Assembly: GCF_016802725.1 (NCBI RefSeq)
Contig: NW_024105253.1
Location: forward strand, 19,700 to 83,699
Length of the DNA stretch: 64,000 bases
Source: Solenopsis invicta
Taxonomy: Eukaryota; Arthropoda; Insecta; Hymenoptera; Formicidae
Direction: 5' to 3'
Of the stretch, positions 20,115-30,716 are shown piece by piece; positions within the stretch are counted from its first letter, which is position 1, and each line of letters opens with the position of its first letter. The position numbers and the translations under genes were made by a program. The notes below the pieces were generated by a model. It was not told where the DNA came from. It worked only from the letters and a program-made list of their open reading frames with translations, and searched no databases.

Positions 20115-21511
20115 GTTAAAAAGTTAAAAGTTAAATAATAAACAAGCTCGTCAATATAAAAACAAATAATAATTAAAAAAGTTACAACGAGCAATAAAGC
20201 GAGGACTCCAGCGCTTAATTCCATATTAATATAAAATTTAATCATATTTAAGCCTAAAAAATATATATCACAAATAAATTTCAAAGTAAATCGTAATTTA
20301 TTATTGATGTATCTTTTTGGTTTTAAATATCATTGAATTTTAATTTAATGTTGAATTAAATGCTTTATTCTACCGTTCATTGTGGTTATATTCAAATTGT
20401 ATTATTCGTTTTTAAATAATAAAATTGAAAGTTAATAACTTCTAACTTAACTTAACTTAATTTTAAATAATTATATTTTTAACTCTAATTATTTTTAGAA
20501 CAAAAATTTCAAATAACTTTTTGCCTAAGAAAAATACATGTATGTAAAAGAGAAAAAAAATTATAAAAGAAAATACATTCTCACATTAAGAATAATATTT
20601 CTGTTATCATATAAACTTTACTTTAACAAATAAAAAATTTTGTATTATAATGATTTTGAGCAATCAAAACTTACAAACTTTTAATTTCAATATAATAGTT
20701 TTCAATATTAACTTTTAATTTCACTTATATTAATTTCAATATAATTTGTAACTAGTTTCTTTTTTGTTCATGGCACTTTTAACATATGTAAATCAATTTT
20801 ATAAATTATTAATTTTAATTAATTTAGTTTAAAAACTATGTTAACTTATCCAACTCTGATCATTTAAAAAGTCTCTTTGATTGTCATTATCATGTGTAAT
20901 TGTAGTCGAGTATTGCTTTGATTAAAATGCAATTTCTTTTATTTGCCGAATAGCTTGTCATGACAAAATAAATCTCTTTTACTTATTTATCGTCAGGTCT
21001 TCGACGTCGCGGCATTGTAATCTTAATTACATAACACAATGATGTTTGAAATAATATTTATTTAATAATAAAGAATTGTTTCCATAAGAATTTCAGCAAT
21101 GTAATTAATGAAGCAATAAAAAGCAATGTAAAGCACAATCCATTAATAATATTCTGACAGTAGAACGTAGAACTCTTTCTAACCCAGCCAGAAATGATAA
21201 TAAAATCAACGTCAGTTTAACGTCGATTCTGTTATCACTTTTGACTGGGTCAGAGGTAGGTTGGAAAGATAAATAAAAATAAGTAACAATTCACCTGAAA
21301 GAAAACGCGATGAAACAGAACGTTATTAGAATCCTCTGTGCAATCTCAACCAATTATCACTGAGACGATTGCACTTATGCCGTTTGTTTTCTGTTCCTGG
21401 ACTCTCTACATAAGTGTACACTTAAAATGAAATAGATAGATGTTTCAAAGTTAGCGAAAGCAAGAAGGAACGTTCCAGTGCAGTCTAGTGGAGGAATAAA
21501 AAACAAGCCTA
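20115..21511. other. AT-rich spacer
   Basis: About 1.4 kb, very AT-rich, without a credible gene. The part to about 20290 may continue the CACTA-like element. A CAACGTCAG.TTAACGTCG direct motif near 21210 lies between copies of 'TGACTGGGT'-like words, but I see no element. Confidence 0.5.
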
Positions 21512-22330
21512 TGGTAATTGTTCAGAATACGGACTGCACCTCCGATTTTGACAAAATTAGGCTCATTCGACGCGTTTTCACTCAAAATGAACGAATCTGG
21601 CAGAAAAAAGGGTAAGTTCAGAACACGGACTGCACCTCCGATTTTGACGAAATTAAGCTTATTCGACGCGTTTTCACTCAAAATGAACAAATCTGGCGAA
21701 AAAACGTGTCGCTCTGCCCCGCAAATCGAGATATCAAGCGTTAAAGTTGGCGCACGCGCGGGGGGTGGGAATGGGGTGGACCTCCCTTAGCGTGGAAAGT
21801 CGCAAACTCATGTGGAGGAAGCAGTACATCTGTAGACCTCGTTTCAAGATTTCTATTTGTAAGTGGGATGTGTCTATTAATTAAATTAATTAATTTTATA
21901 AAATAAATTGTTTTAATGCCTTAATAAAAAAATCTACATTGCACAAAAGTTAATAAATTCTTGAATCCAACAGTGTTCATATTTTATATTTAATTATATT
22001 ATAATATATTTATAATTAACAGGGGGGAGAGGGTAAAATATACATTGCACAATCAAGTATAATAAATGTGGCAGTGATGTAATTATTATTAAACATTTCA
22101 AATTTTGTACACATTTCTATAACAGCGCATGCTCAGTTTGTTACAATACGCCGAGATGACAGGTACGTATTCTAACCTGTACAATCACCAACTTTAACGC
22201 TTGATATCTCGGTTTGCGGGGCAGAGCGACACTTTTTTCCGCCAGATTCGTTCATTTTGAGTGAAAACGCGTCGAATGAGCCTAATTTAGTTAAAATCGA
22301 AGGTGCAGTCCGTATTCTGAACAATTACCA
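21512..22330. mobile_element. Inverted-repeat element with a tandemly duplicated left arm (819 bp)
   Basis: Ends TGGTAATTGTTCAGAATACGG and its inverse. The arm (GACTGCACCTCCGATTTTGAC ... GACGCGTTTTCACTCAAAATG ... GCTCTGCCCCGCAAATCGAG) pairs between 21512-21740 and 22175-22330. Only the left arm contains a 96-bp tandem duplication (units at 21520 and 21616). The middle, about 450 bases, has no reading frame worth naming. A related arm word occurs near 41905-41960. Confidence 0.8.
21520..21711. repeat. 96-bp tandem duplication in the left arm
   Basis: Two head-to-tail units, each starting GTTCAGAAYACGGACTGCACC and running through TCACTCAAAATGAACRAATCTGG. They differ at several bases, so the duplication is not the newest event. 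Confidence 0.85.
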
Positions 22331-22565
22331 CACTTATTAACGCCACGGCACTTCAACGTTCTCTGGATACACGTGGATCACGGGGGTGAAACTAATATAG
22401 CGGTTTCCGATAACACGGAAAAAATGAGGTCCACTTGAAAGTGGGAGTTAAAATGACCAATCAGAAAATGCCTTAATGTAAGTTGGTAAGAGTGAGCATC
22501 TGCTCACTCGATTTTTGTGTGATAGCATTGATGAATTGGTTTCTCCAACAAATGTAGAGGGTTAG

Positions 22566-22890
22566 GTTCCACTTTATTCCAAAAGTTCTATCGAAATATC
22601 TCTTTTAATAATAAAGGTATTTGTAACACTGTAACTAACTACGCTGTGTTCCGTCAAAAAATTTATCCTACAAACAAATTTTGCAGTTAATTTTCAATTT
22701 TTGGAAGTTCTTGTGTTCTTCAATTTCTATTTTAAAATCAAAATTATTGTCAGTAAATAATATTTTGCAAACCAACAATAATCACAAATTAAACTTACAT
22801 TACGGAACACAGCGTAGTTAGTTACAGTGCTACCAACTTTATGATTAAAAAGAATATTTTCAATAGAACTTTCGGAATACACCCAGAGTA
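22566..22890. mobile_element. Short foldback element (about 325 bp)
   Basis: A strong inverted repeat with GTAACTAACTACGCTGTGTT at 22628 and its inverse near 22805-22830. Pairing extends outward through ATTCCAAAAGTTCTATCGAAA and TTCAATAGAACTTTCGGAATA. No coding content. Confidence 0.75.
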
Positions 22891-22892
22891 AA

Positions 22893-23952
22893 GGCGCAAG
22901 TTTACGCAGCGAATAAAAGCTGGCGTTTTACCCCCTCTCCATCAATTTGGCGAATCCAGCGAATAAATGCTCAAAGTTCGACACAGTCCAAGTTTTAGCG
23001 ACTAAACGCTGGTGTTTACCCCTTCTCCATCAATTTTCATCAATTTGGCAAATTCAGAGGATAAACGCTCAAAGTTCGACACAATCTAACTTTTAGCAAA
23101 ACGACGCTGAAATTTAAATTACATTCCAAATTAATTACTTTCCAAAAGTGAATATTTAACCTTTTAGTCATAAAATTATGACTAAAAGGTTAAATCAATC
23201 GACATCACCTGAAAATACAAACAAAGTTAGTATATATTATATACATATAGTAAGCATACTTTTAGACTAGGTTGCTTTTTGTTTTTTATTTATTTATGTT
23301 AGATAGCTTTATTTGTTATATTTTGTTAATAACTGTGTTTTTTATATTGTAGGAAATTCTGTTATACCCTCATATACTTGTGGTGTGTGCAAAACAATTG
23401 TTTGTACCATACAAGAAAGTGAAGAAATATATCGGCACTCTTGTATGGAGGGATATAATGAATGTTACATAGATAAAAATTCATATTATTTTTATCCTAA
23501 AAGCGGTAAATACATTAGTAACAATTTCGGCCCGATGCAAAGAAGAAACTGTGCTCATTACGATTTACAAAAATCGGAGCTACCCAAAACTTTTTTTTAT
23601 ATCTATTTCTTTTTCTTTTTTTAACAAATACATTGCAGCAATTGCAGCAGCTATACGTCTTCTAATTTCAGCTATAACCGCCACTGTGTGTTTATAATAT
23701 TTTACATACTTGATATATTGATTATAATATTCCAACTCCATTTTTGTCAGATTATGTACTTAGCAATTGCCGCTTTTAACGCTGTTTTGCGTTGCGGTGG
23801 AGTTGGGTAGAGTAAGGCTAAAACGCCAGCTTTTATTCGCTACATGAAAAGGATAGAGGCGATAGCGTTTAGCTTTTTAACGCTGCTTTGCGTTGCAATT
23901 GAGTGGGGGTAAAACGCCAGCTTTTACTCGCTGCGTGAAATTGCATCTTGAC
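22893..23952. mobile_element. Inverted-repeat element around a possible exon (about 1.06 kb)
   Basis: Left arm GCGCAAGTTTACGCAGCGAATA...AGCTGGCGTTTTACCCC, right arm its near inverse at 23903-23952. Further partial copies of the words AGCGAATAAAAGCTGGCGTTTTA and GCGTTTAGC occur inward on both sides. The centre has a perfect 34-base palindrome at 23157-23190 and a Cys-rich frame (23313-23624). Confidence 0.65.
23313..23624 (+). pseudogene. Unknown Cys-rich frame inside an inverted-repeat element
   Basis: About 90 residues. A likely splice acceptor (TTTTTTATATTGTAG, ending 23353) precedes the stretch YTCGVCKTIVCTIQESEEIY, HSCMEGYNECYI and YYFYPKSGKYI. The C-x2-C...H-x-C pattern looks like a zinc-binding segment, perhaps an exon captured by the element or a remnant of its transposase. 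I do not recognise the family. The poly-Phe end is non-coding T tract. Confidence 0.3.
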
Positions 23953-23958
23953 GGATGG

Positions 23959-24121
23959 TTTATGTAGGCAATAACAATTAACCTATGCAGGAGCTGGTAA
24001 AGTTCAATACTAGAATTTCAAGGCTACTGTTTATTGAGACCTCGGTAAACAGAAGCATTGAAATCCTAATAATAAACTTTACCGGTTTCGGCATAAGTTA
24101 ATGGTTATTGTCTGCATAAAA
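23959..24121. mobile_element. Small foldback element (about 165 bp)
   Basis: TTTATGTAGGCAATAACAATTAACC at the left pairs imperfectly with GGTTATTGTCTGCATAAA at the right. The inner part (GGTAAAGTT.AATA, CTGTTTA) also pairs. Non-coding. Confidence 0.65.
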
Positions 24122-24256
24122 AAGCTTCTTCTGTTCTCTTTTCTGAAGATCCCCTTGACCTCCCTTCTGCAGTCCATTTAATTTCCCACTTCACCACCAG
24201 ATGGCAGTGCTTTTTTGTTTCCCATGTTAAGTACAGTGCTTTCATTTCTCATAGTA

Positions 24257-25239
24257 CGAGGTGTGTTCAAAAAGTATCGCGAATTTTGAATTTTCGCGGG
24301 TTACGTATATTCGAATTTCGATCTTTTTGTGGCGTTATGTTGGTACTCATGTCTCTCACTTATGCCGACAAGCTCGGCCATTTTGAATGTTCACTTAATT
24401 GTTGACAGCTGCTTTGCTTGCACGTGTTTTGGATCGTCTTCGATTTTTACCTATTCAAAAAAATGGATCAAAGAACCTGTATCAAATTTTGTGTGAAAAA
24501 CGAAATTAAGTGCGCGGATGCATTCCGAATGTTGACTGTGGCATACGGAGAAGCTACCTTGGACCGAAGCAACGTTTATCGGTGGTACAAAATGTTCTCA
24601 GAAGGCCGAGAAGATGTGAACGACGAAGAGCGTGCCGGACGCCCGAGCACTTCAACAACAGACGAAAAAATTAATGAAGTGGAGAAAATGGTATTGGCCA
24701 ATCGTCGAATCACCGTTAGAGAAGTTGCTGAGGACCTAAACATATCGATTGGCTCGTGCCATTCGATTTTTATCAATGATTTGGGCATGAGACGGGTCGC
24801 CGCGAAATTCGTACCAAAATTGCTCAATTGCGACCAAAAACAGCATCGCATGAACATTGCTAATGAGATGTTGGACTCTGTCCGCGACGACCCAAATTTG
24901 CTCCAGAGGGTCATAACTGGTGACGAATCGTGGGTTTATGGTTATGACGTGGAAACCAAAGCTCAATCATCTCAATGGAAGCTGCCGCACGAACCAAGAC
25001 CGAAAAAAGCGCGCCAAGTTCGGTCGAATGTGAAAGTTTTGCTGATAGTTTTCTTTGATTGCAGGGGCGTGGTGCATCATGAGTTCTTGCCACAGGGTAG
25101 AACGGTCAATAAGGAATATTACCTGCAAGTTATGCGCAATTTGCGCGAAGCAATCCGCCAGAAACGCCCGGATTTGTGGAAGAACAAAAATTGGCTTTTG
25201 CACCACGATAACGCCCCTGCTCACACGTCGTTGCTTGTA
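24257..25239 (+). mobile_element. Mariner copy 1, truncated at its 3' end
   Basis: Starts after TA with CGAGGTGTGTTCAAAAAGTA and is nearly identical to the 5' three quarters of copy 2 (25244-26565, opposite strand). It ends abruptly after the codons for HDNAPAHTSLLV; its right TIR is absent. The junction sequence AATTA that follows belongs to the Copia LTR in which copy 2 sits. Confidence 0.88.
24463..25239 (+). pseudogene. Mariner transposase, 3'-truncated
   Basis: 259 codons of a mariner transposase from the ATG at 24463. It has the helix-turn-helix region (CADAFRMLTVAYGE, GRPSTSTTDEKI), the first catalytic Asp in TGDESWVYGYD and the second in HHDNAPAHTS. The third (APCDFF) and the C-terminal domain are lost; the frame then reads on into copy 2 in antisense. 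Confidence 0.9.
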
Positions 25240-25243
25240 ATTA

Positions 25244-26565
25244 CGAGGTGTGTTCAAAAAGTATCGCGAATTTTGTGTTTTTTCAAAAATTATTTATTTA
25301 TTCATGAATATCTATTTTGTCCCCTTCAAAGTAATCCCCATGAGATATTATACACTTGTGCCAACGGTTTTTCCAATCTTCGAAGCACTTCAAAAAATCA
25401 TTTTTTTTTATCTTGTTCAGCTCCTCCTTCGATGCGGTCTTTATCTCGTCAAGCGTAGCGTAACGTCGTCCTTTCATGGGCCTCTTCAGTTTAGGGAACA
25501 AGAAAAAGTCACAGGGGGCCAGATCTGGGGAATACGGTGGCTGCGGCATCATTAGTGTGTTGTTTTTGGCCAAAAAGTCGCGCACAAGCAACGATGTGTG
25601 AGCAGGGGCGTTATCGTGGTGCAAAAGCCAATTTTTGTTCTTCCACAAATCCGGGCGTTTCTGGCGGATTGCTTCGCGCAAATTGCGCATAACTTGCAGG
25701 TAATATTCCTTATTGACCGTTCTACCCTGTGGCAAGAATTCATGATGCACCACGCCCCTGCAATCGAAGAAAACTGTCAGCAAAACTTTCACATTCGACC
25801 GAACTTGGCGTGCTTTTTTCGGTCTTGGTTCGTGCGGCAGCTTCCATTGAGATGATTGAGCTTTGGTTTCCACGTCATAACCATAAACCCACGATTCGTC
25901 ACCAGTTATGACCCTCTGGAGCAAATTTGGGTCGTCGCGGACAGAGTCCAACATCTCATTAGCAATGTTCATGCGATGCTGTTTTTGGTCGCAATTGAGC
26001 AATTTTGGTACGAATTTCGCGGCGACCCGTCTCATGCCCAAATCATTGATAAAAATCGAATGGCACGAGCCAATCGATATGTTTAGGTCCTCAGCAATTT
26101 CTTTAACGGTGATTCGACGATTGGCCAATACCATTTTCTCCACTTCATTAATTTTTTCGTCTGTTGTTGAAGTGCTCGGGCGTCCGGCACGCTCTTCGTC
26201 GTTCACATCTTCTCGGCCTTCTGAGAACATTTTGTACCACCGATAAACGTTGCTTCGGTCCAAGGTAGCTTCTCCGTATGCCACAGTCAACATTCGGAAT
26301 GCATCCGCGCACTTAATTTCGTTTTTCACACAAAATTTGATACAGGTTCTTTGATCCATTTTTTTGAATAGGTAAAAATCGAAGACGATCCAAAACACGT
26401 GCAAGCAAAGCAGCTGTCAACAATTAAGTGAACATTCAAAATGGCCGAGCTTGTCAGCATAAGTGAGAGACATGAGTACCAACATAACGCCACAAAAAGA
26501 TCGAAATTCGAATATACGTAACCCGCGAAAATTCAAAATTCGCGATACTTTTTGAACACACCTCG
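25244..26565 (-). mobile_element. Mariner copy 2, complete
   Basis: 1322 bp with terminal inverted repeats CGAGGTGTGTTCAAAAAGTA at both ends, each next to TA. It carries one uninterrupted transposase. The right flank is the Copia LTR (ACATGAAATTAAACACTTAA), so it inserted in that LTR. Confidence 0.95.
25298..26359 (-). CDS. Mariner transposase, intact (353 aa)
   Basis: Open from the ATG at 26359 to the stop at 25298; the in-frame CTG/TTG stretch upstream to 26404 is leader. N-terminal paired helix-turn-helix domains (residues about 1-110) with SGR-type linker GRPSTSTTDEK; catalytic domain with Asp in GDESWVYGYD, Asp in HHDNAPAHTS and Asp in YSPDLAPCDFFLFPK. The last two are separated by 34 residues (DD34D). 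The C-terminus ends with WKNRWHKCIISHGDYFEGDKI. Length and residues are those of an active mariner enzyme; activity itself is not shown. Confidence 0.95.
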   Translation of the reverse strand: MDQRTCIKFCVKNEIKCADAFRMLTVAYGEATLDRSNVYRWYKMFSEGREDVNDEERAGRPSTSTTDEKINEVEKMVLANRRITVKEIAEDLNISIGSCHSIFINDLGMRRVAAKFVPKLLNCDQKQHRMNIANEMLDSVRDDPNLLQRVITGDESWVYGYDVETKAQSSQWKLPHEPRPKKARQVRSNVKVLLTVFFDCRGVVHHEFLPQGRTVNKEYYLQVMRNLREAIRQKRPDLWKNKNWLLHHDNAPAHTSLLVRDFLAKNNTLMMPQPPYSPDLAPCDFFLFPKLKRPMKGRRYATLDEIKTASKEELNKIKKNDFLKCFEDWKNRWHKCIISHGDYFEGDKIDIHE

Positions 26566-26671
26566 TACATGAAATTAAACACTTAAACAGAAGACATTGC
26601 TTCTTGTATATCTAACAACTTATCGTTAATATAAAGTGTTTCTCGAGATCACATATTAATTAATATTACCA
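26566..26671 (-). repeat. 3' LTR remnant of the Copia element
   Basis: Matches 30859-30964 with about two differences (TTAATAT/TTGATAT, ATCACAT/ATCGCAT). The remaining ~140 bp of this LTR are gone; only AATTA at 25239-25243 on the other side of mariner copy 2 may be left. Confidence 0.9.
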
Positions 26672-26686
26672 ATATTCCTCCACTCA
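26672..26686 (-). promoter_or_regulatory. Polypurine tract of the Copia element
   Basis: Minus strand reads GAGTGGAGGAAT directly before the 3' LTR start TTGGTAATATT, the expected position for plus-strand priming. Confidence 0.65.
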
Positions 26687-26717
26687 AACTCGAGACACAG
26701 TAAACAACTTTTGTTAG

Positions 26718-28119
26718 TTATTTCTTCAGACTCATACCGTTACTACAATATTCATTTTTCATACTAGTTACAGGCTTTGTAAGTGCATCCGCAATCATTT
26801 CCTCACTAGATACATGCATTAAATTTATAATATTACACGATACTTTTTCTTTAACAAAGTTGTATTTAGTATCGATATGTTTAGACCTAGCATGATAATT
26901 TTTAAAGTGAATTAATTTAATTGCACTTTGGTTATCTGACAACAATCTTATCGGAGTATTAACATATGAATTATCTATTTCATTTAAAAGTTTCTTTAAC
27001 TATAATAATTCCTGACTGGCTAACGTTATTGCTATATACTCCGATTCTGTTGTTGAGAGAGTAACATTTTGTTGTCTTTTTGAACACCACGACACTGCAC
27101 AATTTCCCAACAAAAACACATATCCACTCGTTGAACGACGACTATCTATGTCTCCGACCCAATTAGCATCGGTATAACCAACTAACTTCTCGACTTCCAT
27201 TCCATTAAATTTTAATTTGAAATCTTTCGTACCTTTTATATAACGCAATACACACTTTATCGCATACCAATATGCCTTTCCCGGATTTTCTGCAAACGAT
27301 CCTAAAGGTGAAATTGCACAACCTAAATCCGGCCGCGTCGCTTGATAAATATACATTATACTGCCAAGCACTTCTCTATACGGAATATTTTTCATTGCTT
27401 GAATTTCTGCTTCATTTTTCGGCATCATATCTTTAGTTAATTTTTGATTGACATCTAGCGGAGTTTTTACCGGGTTGCAATCTTCTATCTTGAATCTTTT
27501 TAAAATTTCTTCTATGTAATTCGTTTGATCTAGTACTATTTCTTTATTTCTTCGATCTCGTTGTACATTGATCGCTAGAATTCTGGATACACCGCCCAAG
27601 TTTCTCATCTTGAATTTCTTTTCAAATTTTTGTATAATTATTCTTTTAAGATTTTGATCATTGGTAAACAAGAGCAGATCATCAACATATGTTGTTATAA
27701 ACATAATTGCACCTCCACTCTCTTTTCGTATATAAAAACTTCGATCTGTCTCCGATCTTGTAAATCCTATCTCCTGTAGAGTTTGATCCAGCTTTTTATT
27801 CCAAGCATAGGCCCCCTGTTTCAAGCCATATAAAGCCTTCTTAAGTCTACATACTTGATTTTTGCTATTCTTCACTTCTAATCTTTCCGGCAACTCCATG
27901 TATACTTCCTCGTTAAGTTCTCCGTTGAGAAATGCTGTCACGACATCCAAGTGATCTATATCATAATCCTTTTCTGCAGCTATAGTAAATAAACATCTCA
28001 AGGTGCTAAATCTTACTACAGGACAAAATGTTTCATGATAATCTATCCCTTGCTCATAGCCCTTTACTACTAATCTAGCCTTGAAACGTTGAGATCCATC
28101 TTGAGGATTATATTTAATT
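26718..28119 (-). pseudogene. Copia reverse transcriptase and RNase H
   Basis: Begins after a frameshift near 28120 with KARLVVKGYEQGIDYHETF and VVRFSTLRCLF, then HLDVVTAFLNGELNEEVYME, LYGLKQ and the catalytic box TTYVDDLLLF. RNase H shows VGYTDANWVGD, STTESEYIA and, after an in-frame TAG near 27000, LLSDNQSAIKLIH and IADALTKPV. Apart from these breaks (28120, 27000) the sequence is well conserved. Confidence 0.9.
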
Positions 28120-29280
28120 TTAAATACCCCAGAATCGTCCTTTGGACGAGGAGCACAGTTCCCACGTTTTATTTCGCTCTAGCGCATCGAGCTCTTCCTT
28201 CATTGCTATGCGCCATTCTTGATTATGTGTACTATTCAATGCTTCTTGTACGTTAATAGGTTTCTCTCCTGTAGATTCCATCGAAACTTTAAATGTTACG
28301 TAGTCAAGCCACCTTTTCGGTTTTGAAATGCGATTACTACGACGTGGTGATAGCGATTCTTCATCTTCTTGTATCTGTTGATTATCGCATATTGAATTTG
28401 TATCGTTATTCACTTCGTCAATCTCATTATCTGTCTCTTGTGAATCAATTTTATTGGAATTGTTTTCTACATTTTCTTCAGAGACATTATTTATATTCTC
28501 CTCTTGTTCTTCGTGGTTTTCAGATTCACTCACAGCGTAAATTATTTCACTTTCCTCGTGGGATACTGTAGAAATCATTTTCTCACTTTCTTTGTTTGAA
28601 AATGCTTCTTCGTCGAAGATCACGTCCTTACTCCTGAAGATTTTCTTCGTTTCTTCATCATAAAGACGATACCCTTTAGTATGTTCTAAATATCCTAAAA
28701 ATAGACAAGGTTTTGATTTGTCATCCCACTTACGTCGCAGTTTTTTGGAAACATATGCTAAGGCCCTACATCCAAAAACCTTTAAATGTGATAAATCTGG
28801 TTTTTCGCCAGTCCAGATCTCATACGGTGTTTGTCCTTGAAGTTTTTTAGCTGGTAAACGATTAATTAAATAAATTGCTGTTGAGCATGCTTCAACCCAA
28901 AATCTTTTTGATAATCCTGCATCTACAAGTAAACAGCGCGCCTTTTCTACTACTGTTCGATTGCTACGTTCTGCTAACCCGTTTTGTTGTGGCGTATATG
29001 GAATAGTCAACTGATGTTGTATTCCTTTTTTACGAAGAAACTGTTTAAACAGCTCATTAACATACTCACGTCCATTATCCGATCGTAGCGCAAGAATTCG
29101 ATTACTTGTGCGTTGTTCAACATATACCTTATAGGTCTTGAATGCATCTAAAACTTCGCTTTTATTTTTCAAAAAATATATACTTAATTTTCTTGAAAAA
29201 TCGTCGACAAACAAGACAAAGCATCTTGAACCTCCGATAGAAGCTTCCTCCATCGGTCCACAGACATCTGAATGTATCAA
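28120..29280 (-). pseudogene. Copia integrase
   Basis: An open stretch of 386 residues. DDE residues are in IHSDVCGPM, LRSDNGREY and NGLAERSNRTVVEKAR. Then come KAWVEACSTAIYLINRLP-type and GCRALAYV motifs and an acidic linker ending in RRSNRISKPKRWLDYV. Upstream, after stops at 29310 and 29402, lies the HKRLG pre-integrase segment with a small duplication (GGCATAAAAG) near 29415-29435 that broke the frame. Confidence 0.88.
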
Positions 29281-29401
29281 TTCTAAGAATTTCTTAGCCC
29301 TTCACTCATTTTTCTTTATTGGCTGTCTTGTTTGCTTGCCTTTTGCATAAACTTCACATGGACGCTTATTCGGATCTTTAAAACTAAGACCACGCGCATG
29401 C

Positions 29402-29875
29402 TTATCTCTTAATAACTTTTATGCCACCGAGCCTTTTATGCCACATTAAACTATCATCTGTTTTGCAACTGTACGCGACGTTATCCGGTTGTATTAATTT
29501 ATATATATTATTTATTGATTTTGCTATCGCAACTAAGTCACCATCCGCATTTTCTATTTTACAGATATGTTCGCTAAATTTTATTACGTAACCTCTTTCG
29601 GTTATTTTCCGCACCGATAACAAATTCACTTTAAGTTCAGGAACATAAAATACATCATTCACAATAATTTCGCAAACTTTATTATTTATTAATGCCGATA
29701 TTCTTATCGAACCTTTTCCCTCAACACGCAATTTCTTATTATCCGCGACAATAACATTTTCATTAATCGCTACTATTGAAGAAAAATATTTCTTGTTTGG
29801 TGTCATATGAACTGATGCCGCCAAATCTATGATCCAGCCTTCATCACTTACTTGGTTATTTGCGAGGAACGCCAC
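29402..29875 (-). pseudogene. Copia protease and pre-integrase segment
   Basis: Reads WIIDLAASVHMTPNKKYF where the family has an Asp-Ser/Thr-Gly active site; here the Ser-Gly pair is changed to Leu-Ala, so the protease is probably inactive. It is in the same frame as gag, separated by an in-frame TGA at 29915-29917. The stretch ends in LMWHKRLGG. Confidence 0.8.
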
Positions 29876-29914
29876 CTTGACACCCGAATCATTCTTCTTC
29901 TTCTCATGTTCTGG

Positions 29915-30640
29915 TCATCTTTTGTCCTTACCTTCTTTATCATCTTTCTTCTTTCTGTAGCACTCACTGGAGATATGACCTTGTTTATCGCACGTCCAAC
30001 ACTTAATATTCTTCGAAAATAGTCTCGATATTACGCCTCTGAATTGCCGCTTCACGTGGTACGCTGAATCACTGTCCTTCGATGTCTTCGATTTTTCATA
30101 ACACCTCGATTCTTGCAGCAGCTTAGTTTTCACTGAATCTCCAGTTATTGCTATCCCGGAACTCTCCAATGCCATAATCATTGATCCATACTTTTCTGGA
30201 AGTCCCGCCAACAGAACTGTGCCAAGCCATTCTTGATTTATCTCGAAACCAACAGCCGTCAATTGATGCGCAGGAGACATGATGTCGTTTATATATTTTT
30301 CTATGTTTTCACAATTCTCTAATCTTGTTGTTGTTATTTTTCGGAGCAAACCAACTTTGTTACGTGTTAATCCCGTATCTTCAAAGGCTTTCTGTAGATT
30401 TCTCCATGCTTCTTCCGCTGTAGCCGCTTTCGATACGTGTATGTAGAGCGTCTCGTCTACACTTAACACTATCTTCACCTTCGCCTTCCTTATATTTTTT
30501 TCGTTCTCTTCCGTTCCAAGGACTGATTTCCATAAGCCATTCAAGTTGAGAAGATTTTCCATGGCTATTTTCCATGTTGTATAATTCTCTCTGCCTCGTA
30601 ATTTGGTAACAGGAAGAAACGCTTCTGACATCTTACTCAT
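29915..30640 (-). pseudogene. Copia Gag
   Basis: 241 residues from the ATG at 30640 or 30631. The pattern LRGRENYTTWKIAMENLL, AWRNLQKAFEDTG and LLAGLPEKYGSMIMALE is the UBN2/Copia Gag fold. One CCHC knuckle, CWTCDKQGHISSEC, follows a basic segment. It ends at a TGA that probably replaced an Arg codon, since the frame goes on into the protease. Confidence 0.88.
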
Positions 30641-30701
30641 CGTTGTCTCTTAATATTTTTACTTTCAAAAAACAAGTAATTTACTCGCGAACAGACCAAT
30701 C

Positions 30702-30714
30702 TGGGCCCATAACC
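30702..30714 (-). promoter_or_regulatory. Copia primer-binding site, initiator tRNA-Met anticodon arm
   Basis: The + strand TGGGCCCATAACC is the same as the anticodon arm of eukaryotic initiator tRNA-Met (anticodon CAT in the middle). Drosophila copia is known to prime with an internal fragment of this tRNA. The match begins two bases from the LTR end at 30717. Confidence 0.85.
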
Positions 30715-30716
30715 AA

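Noticed and set aside
20090..20284. Short frame with a hydrophobic segment next to the LINE
   Set aside because: AT-rich composition yields hydrophobic codons; there is no splice or homology support.
24576..25257. Antisense frames of 60-112 residues in the mariner copies
   Set aside because: They are shadows of the transposase reading frame and occur identically in both copies.
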